DNA from: Phymatolithon calcareum
Lineage: Eukaryota; Rhodophyta; Florideophyceae; Hapalidiales
Direction of reading: 5' to 3'
Length of the DNA stretch: 64,000 nt
Assembly: GCA_977006965.1 (NCBI GenBank)
Contig: OZ345362.1
Location: forward strand, 2,914,001-2,978,000
The notes under the pieces were generated by a model. That model saw only the letters and a list, made by a program, of their open reading frames with translations. It was not told where the DNA came from and made no database searches. Each line of letters starts with the position of its first letter. Within the stretch, counting starts at the first letter, position 1. Below, in pieces: positions 54,280-64,000 of this stretch. The position numbers and the translations under genes are program-made.

Positions 54280-56930
54280 ATGGCGGTGTTGGCGGATAGA
54301 GCGCCGCTGGAAATGTTCTTCGAGAAAGACGCGTCACTGATTACGATGTCCACATCGTGCCTGTGGACATGACGAAGAGGAAGCTCATGGATTCTGCATT
54401 GCGCAAGGTGAACACCGGAGCGGCGGAGGATATGTTCAAGGACATCTTTTTGAACAAAGAGTATGGACAGACGGAGAGCAAAATCTCCATCCTGTTGATT
54501 GATGTGGCTGGTTCGACAGCGGTGGAGGAGGCTGTCAAGGAGCACGGAAAAGAGGTCAACTCATCTGTGGAGAAGCACTTTCCTCACGCTTCTGCTGTAG
54601 TCGTGGAGGGTCAGCATCGCCGCCATGTTCTGCTGTTGGAAGACGTACTGGAGGTGAATGTCGCTGTGGTGCACGCGAAGCTGTACACGCGCAAAGACGG
54701 ATCAGGCATGAGTGCGATGGAATGTCTTTGGCTTTGGTATGAGCTGAACCAGACGGCGGCGCTGGTGCGGGCGATGAGTCCAGCCGATTTCGTTCACACC
54801 GGGCTGTCGTTTGTGTCGGCGTTTGTCAATGCCGATCACGCGGGAGACGCAAGGACTTTGGGGCTTCTGAATCATTTCAGAACTAGAAATTTCAAAGCTC
54901 GCGCGGGCGCGGTGCGGAAACTTTTCACCGAGAACAGAGTCCTCCCGCATGGCAAGTCGCGGATGGCTCAGTACGCGAACATCGTTGCCGGTCAACTGCC
55001 CTTCCCTGAGGTGTACGACACTTTGGCAGTTTCATTGCAGGCGAGGGGAGCAGGAGCGGAATTTTCGAAACGTGCTCCGGCGATTTCGAAATTCCAGCCC
55101 GCACATATCTGGGATAATGTGGACTCTCCGAATGTACTCAAGTTCCGTCTTGAAGCCCTGTACGGATGGTACTTCGGGAGGCCGGTGTCGAGGACAGGAG
55201 GAAAGCTTGCGCCAATGCCAGAGCACGACTTGCCGAAGTTTTTGCAATCAGTGGACAGCCTGTACACATTGTTCGCAGAGAAGGTACAGACTTGGAACAT
55301 GGATATCCGCAACGTTTTCAAGATGGAGATCATGGAAGGGGACTGGAAAAATGACGGGGAGTTCTTGGTGGGCCAGTGCCGTAGCTGGAAGAAAGACAAG
55401 CCCGAAAATTGGATAGGGTTTCAAGAATACTCGAAAAGAACCCTGTTGGTGAGAACTCCTTTGTTGAGCGAAGCAGACAAAGACGAGTCGCGTCGCAGGG
55501 TCAGCCATACTGCAGGAGAACCGGCGCAGTCAGCAGGCGATGCTCCGCGGCCTTCAAAAGGCGAGACGGACTGAGGCGACCCTCCCGGGACAAAGAGGAC
55601 ATTTTTGCAGCGCGTTCCAAGCGGCGCAAGGTGGTCTCCAACGCGGATACGGACAAGGAGGAAACTGAAGAGCATAGCAGGCCGGATCCGTCTGCTTCGA
55701 GCGCGGAACCGTCTGGGTAGAGTCACCGGACTGGAAGCGCGGAATCGTCTGGGTCGAGTCACCGGTCTGGCAGCGCGGAATCGTCTAGGTCGAGTCACCG
55801 GTCTAGCAGCGCGGAATCGTCCGCGTTGAGTGAACAGACTGGCAGCGCGGGTCAGTCCGTTTCGAGTCACCAGTCGTCTCTGCAGGTCGATTCGTTTGTT
55901 TCTCTTCCCCCGGCCCCTGGAGAAGCAGGCACGGACATTGTGCGCGGGGCCGTTCCTCATCGAATGCCGTGGCGTCTCCCCCGCGGCCTCCATCGCCAAG
56001 CAGTGCTCCGGGCGGGGGATCAAATGTTGCGAATGTTGTGGAAGACGAAACAGTTGGTGACTATTCCGAAGACGATCTCCTGCAACACTTTGAGCACGAG
56101 GGCGGTCCTGCCGGCAAGTTATCCGTGCAACTGGAAACACTTCCGGATACGGAGGGGTCTACGGTGACGCGAAATGATTTCGTGGAGCTGAAGATGGCCA
56201 CGCGGCACTGGGAAGAATTTTTAGCATTCGACCTCCGGAAGAGCCAGCAAGTCCCCGACTTATACACGAATGGATTTGAGGTGGTTGAAACGACAGGAGA
56301 TATAGTCAAGTACATGGCCCCGACAGATCGCACTGGATACCATTGCAGAATCTGTCTGTTTCACAACGAGTTGAAGAGGATTTGGATGCAGGAGGTTCCA
56401 GAGTACCGCAAATGAACATGGCATTCGCTAATCGAAGATAGCATGCCGACAAAGTATCCTCTCCCAACGTACGGCGTCAGAGCCCTGGAAAGGGCTCCTC
56501 ATAACTGAGCGAGGAGGTTTGATCTACCTGGATACCCGAACCTTGGACAGCTTGAGAACTGGGAAAAGCTGACCAGTCGAATGCCGATGATCAAGGACGA
56601 GGGTGGACGACAGCTTGCAGTCGTAGACAAGTTTATGTGGCTCCGCAGTCTCGGGGTGCGGCCACCGCACCGCTCGTTCTTCTGTCTAGCAGCAGATGGC
56701 TCGGAGAGGGCGCACGAGGACACGTACCTCCACGCACACTTCCGACTGAACCGCACCCAGTATTGAGACCGGAGGATAGAATGGCACAGGGGCGTGCTAA
56801 GGGCTCGTTCAGGGCTAACCGCGCAGAGATGAACGAAGCTGGGTTCTTCTGCGAGCTCACAAAGTTTCTCCCCGATATGTCGAAGGCTGGTCGCAAGGGA
56901 GTGGAGAATATGTTGGAGAAGTTTATTCGT
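54280..56930 (+). pseudogene. Broken ParB/sulfiredoxin-fold domain ORF with Ser-rich repeat
   Basis: Starts at ATG 54280 (MAVLADRAPLEMFFEKD); one frameshift at about 54335 enters the 405-codon frame ending at 55574. The signature is DVHIVPVD at 54342-54365 and VVVEGQHRRHVLL at 54597-54635, the (D/E)GxHR-xx-A/LL nucleotide-binding motif of ParB/Srx-fold domains. After a TGA and shift the frame continues with a basic segment (KRRKVV), an acidic stretch and a Ser-rich 36-bp repeat tract, then 55969-56415 (SEDDLLQHFE..., GYHCRICLFHNE), 56581-56766 (a 61-codon frame) and about 56770-56930 (NEAGFFCELTKFLPDM). In phages and bacteria ParB-fold domains are often fused N-terminally to N6/N4 methylases; a methylase-like relic lies just upstream here. 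Copy is dead by four or more lesions. Confidence 0.5.
55685..55885. repeat. 36-bp tandem repeat encoding Ser-rich linker
   Basis: Four clear units at 55706, 55742, 55778 and 55814, a weaker one at 55850 and a partial one before. The coded unit is AESSGSSHRSGS. Unit 1 has TAG where the others have TCG or similar, a single-base nonsense change in the repeat frame. Confidence 0.9.
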
Positions 56931-56948
56931 TTGGACGGGCATGATGAT

Positions 56949-57053
56949 TGTGATAACCCTTTTCCGGCAGCGGACGAAGTTGCCAAGCTGCATAAATTCG
57001 GATTTTATGCAGCTTGGCAACTTCGTCGGCTGCTGATCTGCGCTTATCATAAG
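56949..57053. mobile_element. Foldback MITE, copy B
   Basis: Arms 56949-57000 and 57001-57052 are mostly complementary; the inner 25 bp (GAAGTTGCCAAGCTGCATAAA and complement) are perfect. Outer ends TGTGATAACCC and GCTTATCATA are more decayed than in copy A. It is inserted at the end of the ParB-fold relic. Confidence 0.85.
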
Positions 57054-57299
57054 AACTTCGTCCAATATTTCTTTTTGCTTGTACATATTTGTGGTCGTCC
57101 ACAATCTGTCATTTCGGAATCGTAATGAAGTGGATCGTATAGAGGAGAAACAGTATTTTCCATTTTATAAAGAGTTGGCATCTATCTAGAGTTTCTACTA
57201 TTTTCTATTTTCCTATACCAAATTTTCTGTGTGCCCTTTAACGGAGCTACTCGTAGAATCCTAACAACGATCACTCCTACTCAATGCTTTTCTTTGCGT

Positions 57300-57750
57300 C
57301 GTTCTTTTTCGTACTTTTTTAAACGATTTTTTTCTTAAATTCTTTCAACACTGCATTGTCCTTTTTCACCCTATGTGTGATCAAAATATTGTCGAAGCTA
57401 AGTCCAGGACATGGTTTGTACGGCAGCGCACGAACAAGATAGGTATCGCAATATTCTTCCTTCCGCCCGCAAACACCAACATTTTGAATGTCCATTTTCG
57501 TAGTGTTGTCAACGATTTTTCTTCCACCGTCATTCGGACTTTGCATTCTATTCTTCCACATTTTTTAGTTGGAACCATTGTGAGCGGAACGAGTATGGGG
57601 GCCTTTCTAGAGCAGGAGACGATCACCGTAAGTATCGCAATAGCCCGCGCTAGAGATGCAACAACATTTTGAACGTCCTTTTCGTGCTTTTTTATACGAT
57701 TTCAGCTCTTTCGTTCTTTGAACCCTGCATTGTTTTCTTTTAACCTATAT
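57300..57750. repeat. Three diverged tandem units, period about 175-185 bp
   Basis: The blocks CAACATTTTGAATGTCC at 57478 and CAACATTTTGAACGTCC at 57661 (183 bp apart), each followed by TTTTCGT, an ACGATTT block and a CTGCATT or TTGCATT block, repeat twice; a more decayed unit starts near 57305 (TTTTCGTACTTTTTT then CACTGCATTGTC). Confidence 0.6.
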
Positions 57751-58525
57751 AGTTTCCGCTGGCTCACATGTCTCCGTTCTTCAAATTTTAGTGGAAAATA
57801 TGGCGACTGTCTCGCATGGCTCAACAATTTGGACCTTCTGGGAGACCTCTTAAATATATCCTTATTTTGGCAGGTGAACGGTGACGCCATTCGAGCCAAA
57901 GTTGAAATTTACATATTTTTCCTGGAGCCAACTGAGCCACCTGCGATTTTCGCCCATGTGCAAGACCCTTTCAGATCGCCTATATTATGAGTTTTTCAAG
58001 ATTGCAAGTTATCATTAAATTCTGCTTACATCTAAGTCTCTCAGTACTCGATCCTAGTTTGTACATATTTTTCACCTGTCGGGCCCAGGTGGCCCTTTTC
58101 TTCTGTCGCGCCCGTCGATGAGATTCGTATCGTTCTAAAGCACTTTCCGTGCGCTTTCTTACGGTACCAGCGGCGCAAGTGTGCGTAAACGGGAACATGG
58201 TGCTCTAGAAACAAGATTCTACGTTTATGATAGATTCAGAGCAGTAAATATTAAACACCAATTTGTTGCGCCTAGATCTGAAATCATAGTATATATATAT
58301 ATTTTGGCACGATGCCCGACTTCTGGCGCACCAACTTCCGGTTAACTCATAAATACGCGCTTGGTATCAATCTCTTTGTCTCCGTGAGCATTTTACAGGG
58401 GTACTAAGTGGTTAACTCTGAGCGAACGGGAAGTTAGTGCGCTGGAAACGATGCGCCATGCGGAAATGGCCCTAGGGGTGTAACGCGCATGGCCAATGGG
58501 ATTGGCCATCTGCTGTCGTCACCAA
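57750..58525 (+). repeat. Long dispersed repeat, copy 1
   Basis: Shares an ordered set of words with 60105-60870: TTCAAATTTTA, TTATCATTAAATTC, TACGCGCTTGGTA, TTTTGGCAC-TGCCCGACTT, GGAAGTTAGTGC and CGCATGGCCAATG. Each copy includes two related internal modules (GAGCRTTTTCCRTC...GCGCTAGA type), so an internal duplication preceded the dispersal. No coding potential. Confidence 0.7.
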
Positions 58526-60104
58526 CAATAATTTGATCGCAAAATAACACGTAGGTGTCACTTATCTCAAAAATTGTAGGTGGATGTGACTATTTTCCGA
58601 AAACAGCATCTCAATGTCAATGATCTAGAAAACGGTTCGACTGTGTCACTAAAAATTGAAGCATGAGCTAAAAATTAACGATTTTCGGGAACTAACTTTA
58701 AAAACTCTATTCATTTGGTTAAAATTTGGCACGGAATAATATACTCCTTGTTGTCTCCACGTTTCGCAGGCTCCAAGTCTAATGCACAGTGTTTTTTGAA
58801 TCGGGTATGATACTAAAATAAGGTTTTAGATTTCAAACAGTCTAATTTTGACAAAGTCAAATGGGAGAAACGGCCTGTGGGCGACCGCTGCAGCATTTCC
58901 TCCGGCCTTGTTGCCCAGAAAGTATTTGACGGTGTCCCAGAATTCTGCTGGCGCACCAACGGTCATGAATCGACATATAGTTGTTCTAAATGACGACGCT
59001 CACTTTGGCTTCGCCATTAGCGCCAGTCTTGGAATAGTCAACGCTGGCATTGCAATGCCCAATTTTTGTACTCTCGCAGCGCTGACTGATAGTAGTGCGC
59101 TCATGTGGTCCGCCTAGCGTCGCTATCCTCGCTCATGCCCCCAAACTCGTCAGAGCGGAGCTTCATAATATATTCACTTGATTTCCACTGATATTTCGAA
59201 AAAATTTCCTAATCTCTCAGAGAAGAGCCTAAGGGTGTATTATTGGCTTCCTTTCTGTGACACAGAAGAGCATTTCTAGGATGAGTGACACTGAGCCATC
59301 GTTTCTCTGATTACTGACGTTGACATGATTTTTTCGGGATTAATGACACTGACGTGCTTTCTTCGCCTCATCATATGCCTCTTCTCTGCTATCTGCGCAT
59401 TGTCCGCAGCGCCTTGTGATCTTCTTCCTGTGCCTTCACCTTGGTCCGCTTCTTATCCGCTATCGCTTTCATAAGTACCTGTCACTAATTGGCGAAATTT
59501 TGCTTGACGATCTCGTCCCTTCTAGGAGAATTAAAAAGTTGCTTAGCTGTAGGAATACCAAAAAAGGGACTTTAAATCTTTTACTTTTCTGGAAAAACTT
59601 TAACATTGTAATGTGCACCATACAGCTTGCCGACGGGCGCATCTGACTTAACAGAAGAGCCTTTCGTCCTTTCTATTATCCATGAAAACGGTACACCGGC
59701 CTTCGCGTAGTGCTAGTTTTTCTAGTGAAGGTCTGAGTTCTTGTTTGTGCTTGTGACCTCAACAACGAGATTTGCCGGGCGAACTGCTGGAAAGGAAATA
59801 TCTTTTCCGGTTTAAACTGGAGATATACTGACCGAAATATCTGGCACGCGGCGTGTTTGCTTCCCCGCAGTTAGAATAAATAGGCAATCAGATGCAATGG
59901 CAACATAATCCGAGCTATCCTTTTTCGATTTCTCATTGAATAAGGTCAGAAGGTAGTGCGCAATGAGATCATGCGTCGCATCCATTCTTGTGTGTGCCAC
60001 GAAAAGACCGTCAGTCGAGTCGTACTTGTCGTTCTGGAAAGATATTTTGAGGTAGTTCTCGGCAATGCACGGCGTGAGGGGCAGAGGTTCGAAGCCTGTA
60101 TAGT

Positions 60105-60870
60105 GTCCGCTTGCTCATCAGGCGCCGTCATTCAAATTTTAATTGAAAATAGGTCCACTGGCTCATCAGGCTCACAATTTGGGCCTTATGGGATACCCTT
60201 CATACATGACCTCATTTTCGCATGGTGCTGCTGGCGCCTGCTGAGTGACCAAGACGGGCAGGTACGATTTTAGACTCTGTGCGATACCATTCCAAGAGGA
60301 ACATTTTTATTGGTTTCTGACTTTTGCACCTTATCATTAAATTCCGCTTGCATCCACGTCTCCCAGTACTTGAGCTTATTTTTAGTTGTTTAATCGAGGG
60401 CGGGCGAAATTTGGCGCACAAGCATCAGATCACGCAAAACATACGCGCTTGGTACTGTTCGACGCACATTCATGAGCGCTTTCCATCCGTACTAGGCGCG
60501 CAACTTTGCGCGAGTGGGAATATTGTGCGCTAGACCACCGGTAATGCTCTAAAATAATATTATAAAATAAGATTTATGAATTTATGACAACTTAGCAGTA
60601 GTAAAGATTGAGCTCGAATTTATTCCACCTAAATCTGTAATCCTATTATATAATGATTTTTATGGCACATTGCCCGACTTTTGGTGCACTTCCAGTTAGA
60701 GCACAATTACGTGATTACTACAGATCTGCTTGTTTCTGAGAGCATTTTCCATCGGTAGCAAGCGCGTAACTCTGCGCGAACAGGAAGTTAGTGCCGCGAA
60801 AACCTGAATGACGTTGGAGAGTTGACACGCATGGCCAATGAGAGAGGTCTTTCGGTTGTTGTCACCAAAC
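60105..60870 (+). repeat. Long dispersed repeat, copy 2
   Basis: Direct-orientation, diverged counterpart of 57750-58525 (about 2.35 kb downstream). Internal modules at about 60474-60535 and 60752-60800 match each other (CTTTCCATC/TTTTCCATC, GCGCGAAC/GCGCGAG). Confidence 0.7.
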
Positions 60871-61589
60871 AAATTTCTTCTCTCTGAATTGTAGCCCAGG
60901 ACGAAAAAATACGATGACATACTACCAATTACAGCTGCCAATATGGAATCGACGGCTCGTAGTTGCATTACAGCGAAGCAGAAGTGGGGGAGCACGGCAG
61001 CATTTTGGCCAAAAGAAACCAAATAGTTTTTTGCCCAAATTCTGCTGTACTCCCCCAGTAGGTGGTGGAAAAGATATTGTGTTCCATTCGCTAATTTAGT
61101 AATACTTCCTATATTCTTACCAGACTTCTGGGTCCAAATACTTCACTCTCCTTATAAATGCTCTCAGTTTCTATTTCACCTCTTTAAAAAGAACTACTGA
61201 GTCTTCGCTTTTCGATCCATTCAGAGCGCCCCCTCGAAATGACCTCTGTGCGGGAAACCAGAGCTGCAACCTCACAAAACACCCTATGTGGGAGAACCCA
61301 GAAGTCTCAAACTTCCCCAGCAACTTCCAATAGCATCTATACCCGCAAGCCTCTTTCCCATCTTGTTCACCTGTGGCGTCCAACCCTCCATTTTCTATAA
61401 GACTAGCTTCATTCAAATTGTCATTACAACTTGCATTTACAGCAAGCCCTTACAGATAGCATTAAAGTCATTACAGTACGGTAGGTTTCGATGCGTACTT
61501 ACACCATGAAGGATCACAAAGGGCAAACCCTAGAACCGCTGCTTACAGCTTACAGGTGCTTTATACTATATCTACAAACACTATCCCCA

Positions 61590-61860
61590 CATCTTCCCTG
61601 TCCTCCAAAACAAGTTTGAAACGCATTCTCAGCATGTCCATGTCCTCTGTCTTATTCCCCAGGAAGGTCACTACCTTGACTAAAATTTCAAATCGGCCAA
61701 CTCGACCCAAACAACGGCAAATACTTTCCCCCCATCTTCCACGTTCTCCAAATCGTCTTTCGAGTTCATCAACGGCATGTCGATGTCCTCCGTCTTCTTC
61801 CCAGGAAGCACACTACCTAGACCGAAATTTTAAACTCCACAAATTCGTCCTAAACAACGG
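61590..61860 (+). repeat. Tandem duplication, 143-bp period
   Basis: CATCTTCCCTG at 61590 and CATCTTCCACG at 61733 begin two similar units ending in ACAACGGCAAA(T/C)AC. Both encode a related peptide (IFHVLQ...HVDVLRLLP, then HYLDRNFK.., then NNGKHIP in unit 2), but the 143-bp period and internal stops put them in different frames, so it is a decayed coding repeat. Confidence 0.65.
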
Positions 61861-62585
61861 CAAACACATTCCCCGTCATAGCGGATTGGGTCCTCGGGAC
61901 TCGGTGCTAGGGGGCGAAAGACCTCGTGCCACTCTTGTTCGGTGCAGCGCCAAGACGCGGAAGCGAGCTTGGGAGAATACCGTTGCGCAATATACACAGT
62001 GGGAAGCGCGTCTTCGTTTTTGTTGTGGACGAAGTTATGATCATTCCGACGTTTAGCAAGAGGAGAGAAATACTTCGAGGTGCGATGAGATCCATTTTGC
62101 GGCACCTTGACAAGGAGCCTTCATTTATATTTGAAAGGTTCTTCTAGTTCGTGCATCCAGTTATCGTTGCGCATGGCGTCATTAAAGAGGAGCCTGTACC
62201 TCTACCGGTCGGTTTGGCGGGCGAGCAGCTAGTCGATGATTGAAAATGGCCCTTGAAAAACTTCTGATCGCAACATTACAGCTGGTTTCGGGGGTACTCA
62301 ATGCTCCAGTTCTAATAGCGCGGAATAGTGGTTAGATTCAGATGCGTGACCGTGGTTCAAGTTTCAAAGTTCATCGAGATCTTAGGCGCTAAAACTCCCC
62401 GTGATATGCATACGGAATGAAACTTTCTCAGTAGCCTTTTCGATGCGACTGACATTATTTGATAACCTTAAGTGCAAAGAGCGACGAAGAGCGAGAGCAA
62501 TTTCCGCCCGGTACGATTCTTTCTCCAGCATCGACGGTAGCAAGAAATGCTCTCATTGCAGCACTATATCTTGTGCATTTCTGTA

Positions 62586-62946
62586 AACCGGAACTGATGG
62601 TACAGTCTACGCAAAACCGAAGACGCGGCCCCACTTCTCAGATGAAGAAGACCGTATAGTTATATGCGAAGCAGCATCTACGCAGGCATACTGCGCACGT
62701 ACTAAGATTATGGAGCGTTTCGAGGAGGTAACTCGCTGTCTTAACTCGAGCAACGCTTTTCAAGCTGAAATCACTGGCGTGCAAGACTGGGCTCGATTCC
62801 GCCGGATTACTTACACATGGGAGTCGAATAAAAATGAACAGATTGGAAACCATTTGTCTGAGGAAGACTTTCTCGTTTCCACAATGGTTTCTCGAATGAA
62901 GGAAAAGGCTAAGGAGAAGAATCGGAGAGTACGACAGAAAGCATAG
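62586..62946 (+). pseudogene. Myb/SANT-like DNA-binding fragment
   Basis: A frame open from a TAA at 62583 to a stop at 62944-62946. It reads RPHFSDEEDRIVICEAAST, then a 60-residue helical region (RTKIMERFEEVTRCLN, GVQDWARFRRITYTWE) and a basic tail (KEKAKEKNRRVRQK). An F/W-S-x-EED start with an Arg-rich third helix is typical of Myb/SANT-type domains in regulators and in Harbinger-like transposon proteins. Only one repeat is present, and no second domain. The first ATG is at 62710, inside the domain, so it is probably a fragment. Confidence 0.35.
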
Positions 62947-63117
62947 AATGGCCGAATTTCTTACGCATCCTTTTTTACGAGGATAGAAGTAGATCAAAGA
63001 ATGAAAAGCTCTGAATTATTTCTAGACGACTTACTTAAGAACATTAGTGAGCATATTCGAGCTCTTTCCGCATTTTACGGAGTGTGGGGGCCACACCAAT
63101 TAGAAACGTGAGCTAAA

Positions 63118-63627
63118 TCATTTTTCCTCTGGGGCCACATAATCAAAGTGTGACGTACTGGACAAAACATGGATTGTGTGGGTGCCACACTTGGGTACGG
63201 AGAGAGTGTGAGCTGGCAGACTAGCGTCGAGAGGTGGAAAGATACAAGTCGCTGCCAAGTATGTTTGTTCAGATACAAAGCTTGAGCAGAAAGCAGGCAA
63301 GATGGAGATAATCGTCGCGACCGCGACGCGCGCGCTCCTCGCCACCGCCGGCGGAAGAGTGACCGGTTGACACGCTTCCCTCCATTCTTGGTAGACGGCG
63401 AGGAGAGATGCGTGCGCATTGGAGAGGATATTAGGAGCGGCAGACGCTTCTTGTAAGGCGGCGAGGGCATCGGATACACGAGCTACGCTACCTGAAGCGC
63501 AGGAGTGTACGGCGCTCCGGCATCTAGCGGCCGCTACTGCATCTCCGGCTCCTACCGCGCGCGGCTCGTGCAGGAGGGGTCGGGCTGCCGCTAGATGGAT
63601 GTGCCGGCAAGGCCGAGTGACGTCCAT
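63118..63627 (-). CDS. Hypothetical protein in a GC-rich patch
   Basis: 169 codons from ATG 63627. The sequence between about 63300 and 63640 is clearly more GC-rich than its flanks, and the frame is Ala/Val/Ser-rich (AAARCRSAVHSC, AALQEASAAPNIL). No domain, signal or family is recognised. The 85-codon plus frame 63419-63676 is antisense and less convincing. It could be a host gene or an element fragment. Confidence 0.3.
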   Translation of the reverse strand: MDVTRPCRHIHLAAARPLLHEPRAVGAGDAVAAARCRSAVHSCASGSVARVSDALAALQEASAAPNILSNAHASLLAVYQEWREACQPVTLPPAVARSARVAVATIISILPAFCSSFVSEQTYLAATCIFPPLDASLPAHTLSVPKCGTHTIHVLSSTSHFDYVAPEEK

Positions 63628-64000
63628 AGGGAGGTTTCGTCGTGTTGCGTCGCTACAGAAGGGTCAAATCCCATGACGCTTGAGAGATTCTACTGACGAT
63701 GATCTCATGCTATGGTCAACGAAAGAGCAATAGAAAATCATCAACTGGCATACAGGTCTCATGTGGGGGAGCCACACAGACCACTTCATGGCTCGATGGC
63801 ACAACGCTCTGTTCCCCGCTCACCAGGAAGGTACTCCCAAATACACTCTGTAGCTCCCCCACACTAGTCTGAGCCCCCACACACTCCCCACACACACACC
63901 TCACTGATTCTTCTCCTCACGTTCTGCACCTCAGCACACCCCCACTCTCGGTGATCTCCTCCAATACTGACAGCTATTGTGATCTGCAATGGGCGCAGAG
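63628..64000. other. CCCCACAC-rich end of window
   Basis: Repeated GTGGGGG/CCCCCACAC words occur on both strands (63761-63776, 63854-63900, 63939-63949) and also at 63083-63096 and 63136-63190, flanking the GC-rich ORF. No gene. The window ends inside this sequence. Confidence 0.4.

Larger units (their letters stand above)
57126..62585. other. Repeat-rich, gene-free region
   Basis: Short frames throughout, none supported. Holds the repeat arrays listed separately at 57.3-57.75, 57.75-58.5, 60.1-60.9 and 61.6-61.9 kb. The plus frame at 61912-62056 and its antisense are not recognised. Confidence 0.5.

Noticed and set aside
62780-62810. tRNA-like CTCGATTCC word
   Set aside because: Lies inside a good coding frame and lacks acceptor and D stems.

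Overview
The window looks like nuclear DNA of a compact, intron-poor eukaryote; my best guess is a florideophyte red alga (inference). The intact genes are uninterrupted ORFs with eukaryotic ATG starts, on both strands, with no operons. They include eukaryote-only architectures (OCRL-type inositol phosphatase, CRAL-TRIO_2 protein, membrane-anchored trypsin) and bacterial-type tRNA-modification enzymes that probably serve organelles (TsaE, MnmG). They lie as islands in DNA full of decayed mobile elements.

Layout. 1-7.4 kb: a decayed KDZ/Plavaka-like transposase (about 0.86-3.4 kb) and three diverged tandem repeats (6.46-7.33 kb). 7.5-12.7 kb: a 5.2 kb minus-strand coding relic, interrupted by one in-frame TGA and several frameshifts, with an N-terminal Cys pair, a PIN/XPG-like nuclease region and a C-terminal tesmin/TSO1 CXC cluster. 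12.7-17.7 kb: a family of TGACCACT palindromes and zinc-ribbon transposase scraps. 18-24 kb: gene island 1: Nudix-like/APH kinase, TsaE and an OCRL homologue; a 44-bp perfect palindrome and a 42-bp-arm hairpin lie before TsaE. 24-29.6 kb: gene-poor, with a non-LTR retrotransposon C-terminal scrap. 29.6-37 kb: gene island 2: EF-hand protein, secreted trypsin-like protease, MnmG and CRAL-TRIO_2 protein.

38-43.7 kb: a decayed Ty3/gypsy gag-pro-pol element followed by 90/93-bp tandem repeats. 44.4-45.4 kb: minus-strand reading frames, one carrying a striking copy of the histone H3 N-terminal tail. 46.9-47.4 kb: a foldback element. 49.2-57 kb: plus-strand relics of a DNA-methyltransferase-like protein, split by a very homogeneous 10-bp minisatellite, and of a ParB/sulfiredoxin-fold protein with a 36-bp Ser-coding repeat, peppered with about 105-bp foldback MITEs. 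57-64 kb: ancient direct repeats, a Myb/SANT-like fragment and a GC-rich ORF.

The host genes have no obvious common pathway except TsaE and MnmG, which both modify tRNA (t6A37 and U34). The most unusual signals are the H3-tail mimic, the PIN/CXC giant ORF, the ParB and methyltransferase relics lying as neighbours, and the long perfect palindromes.
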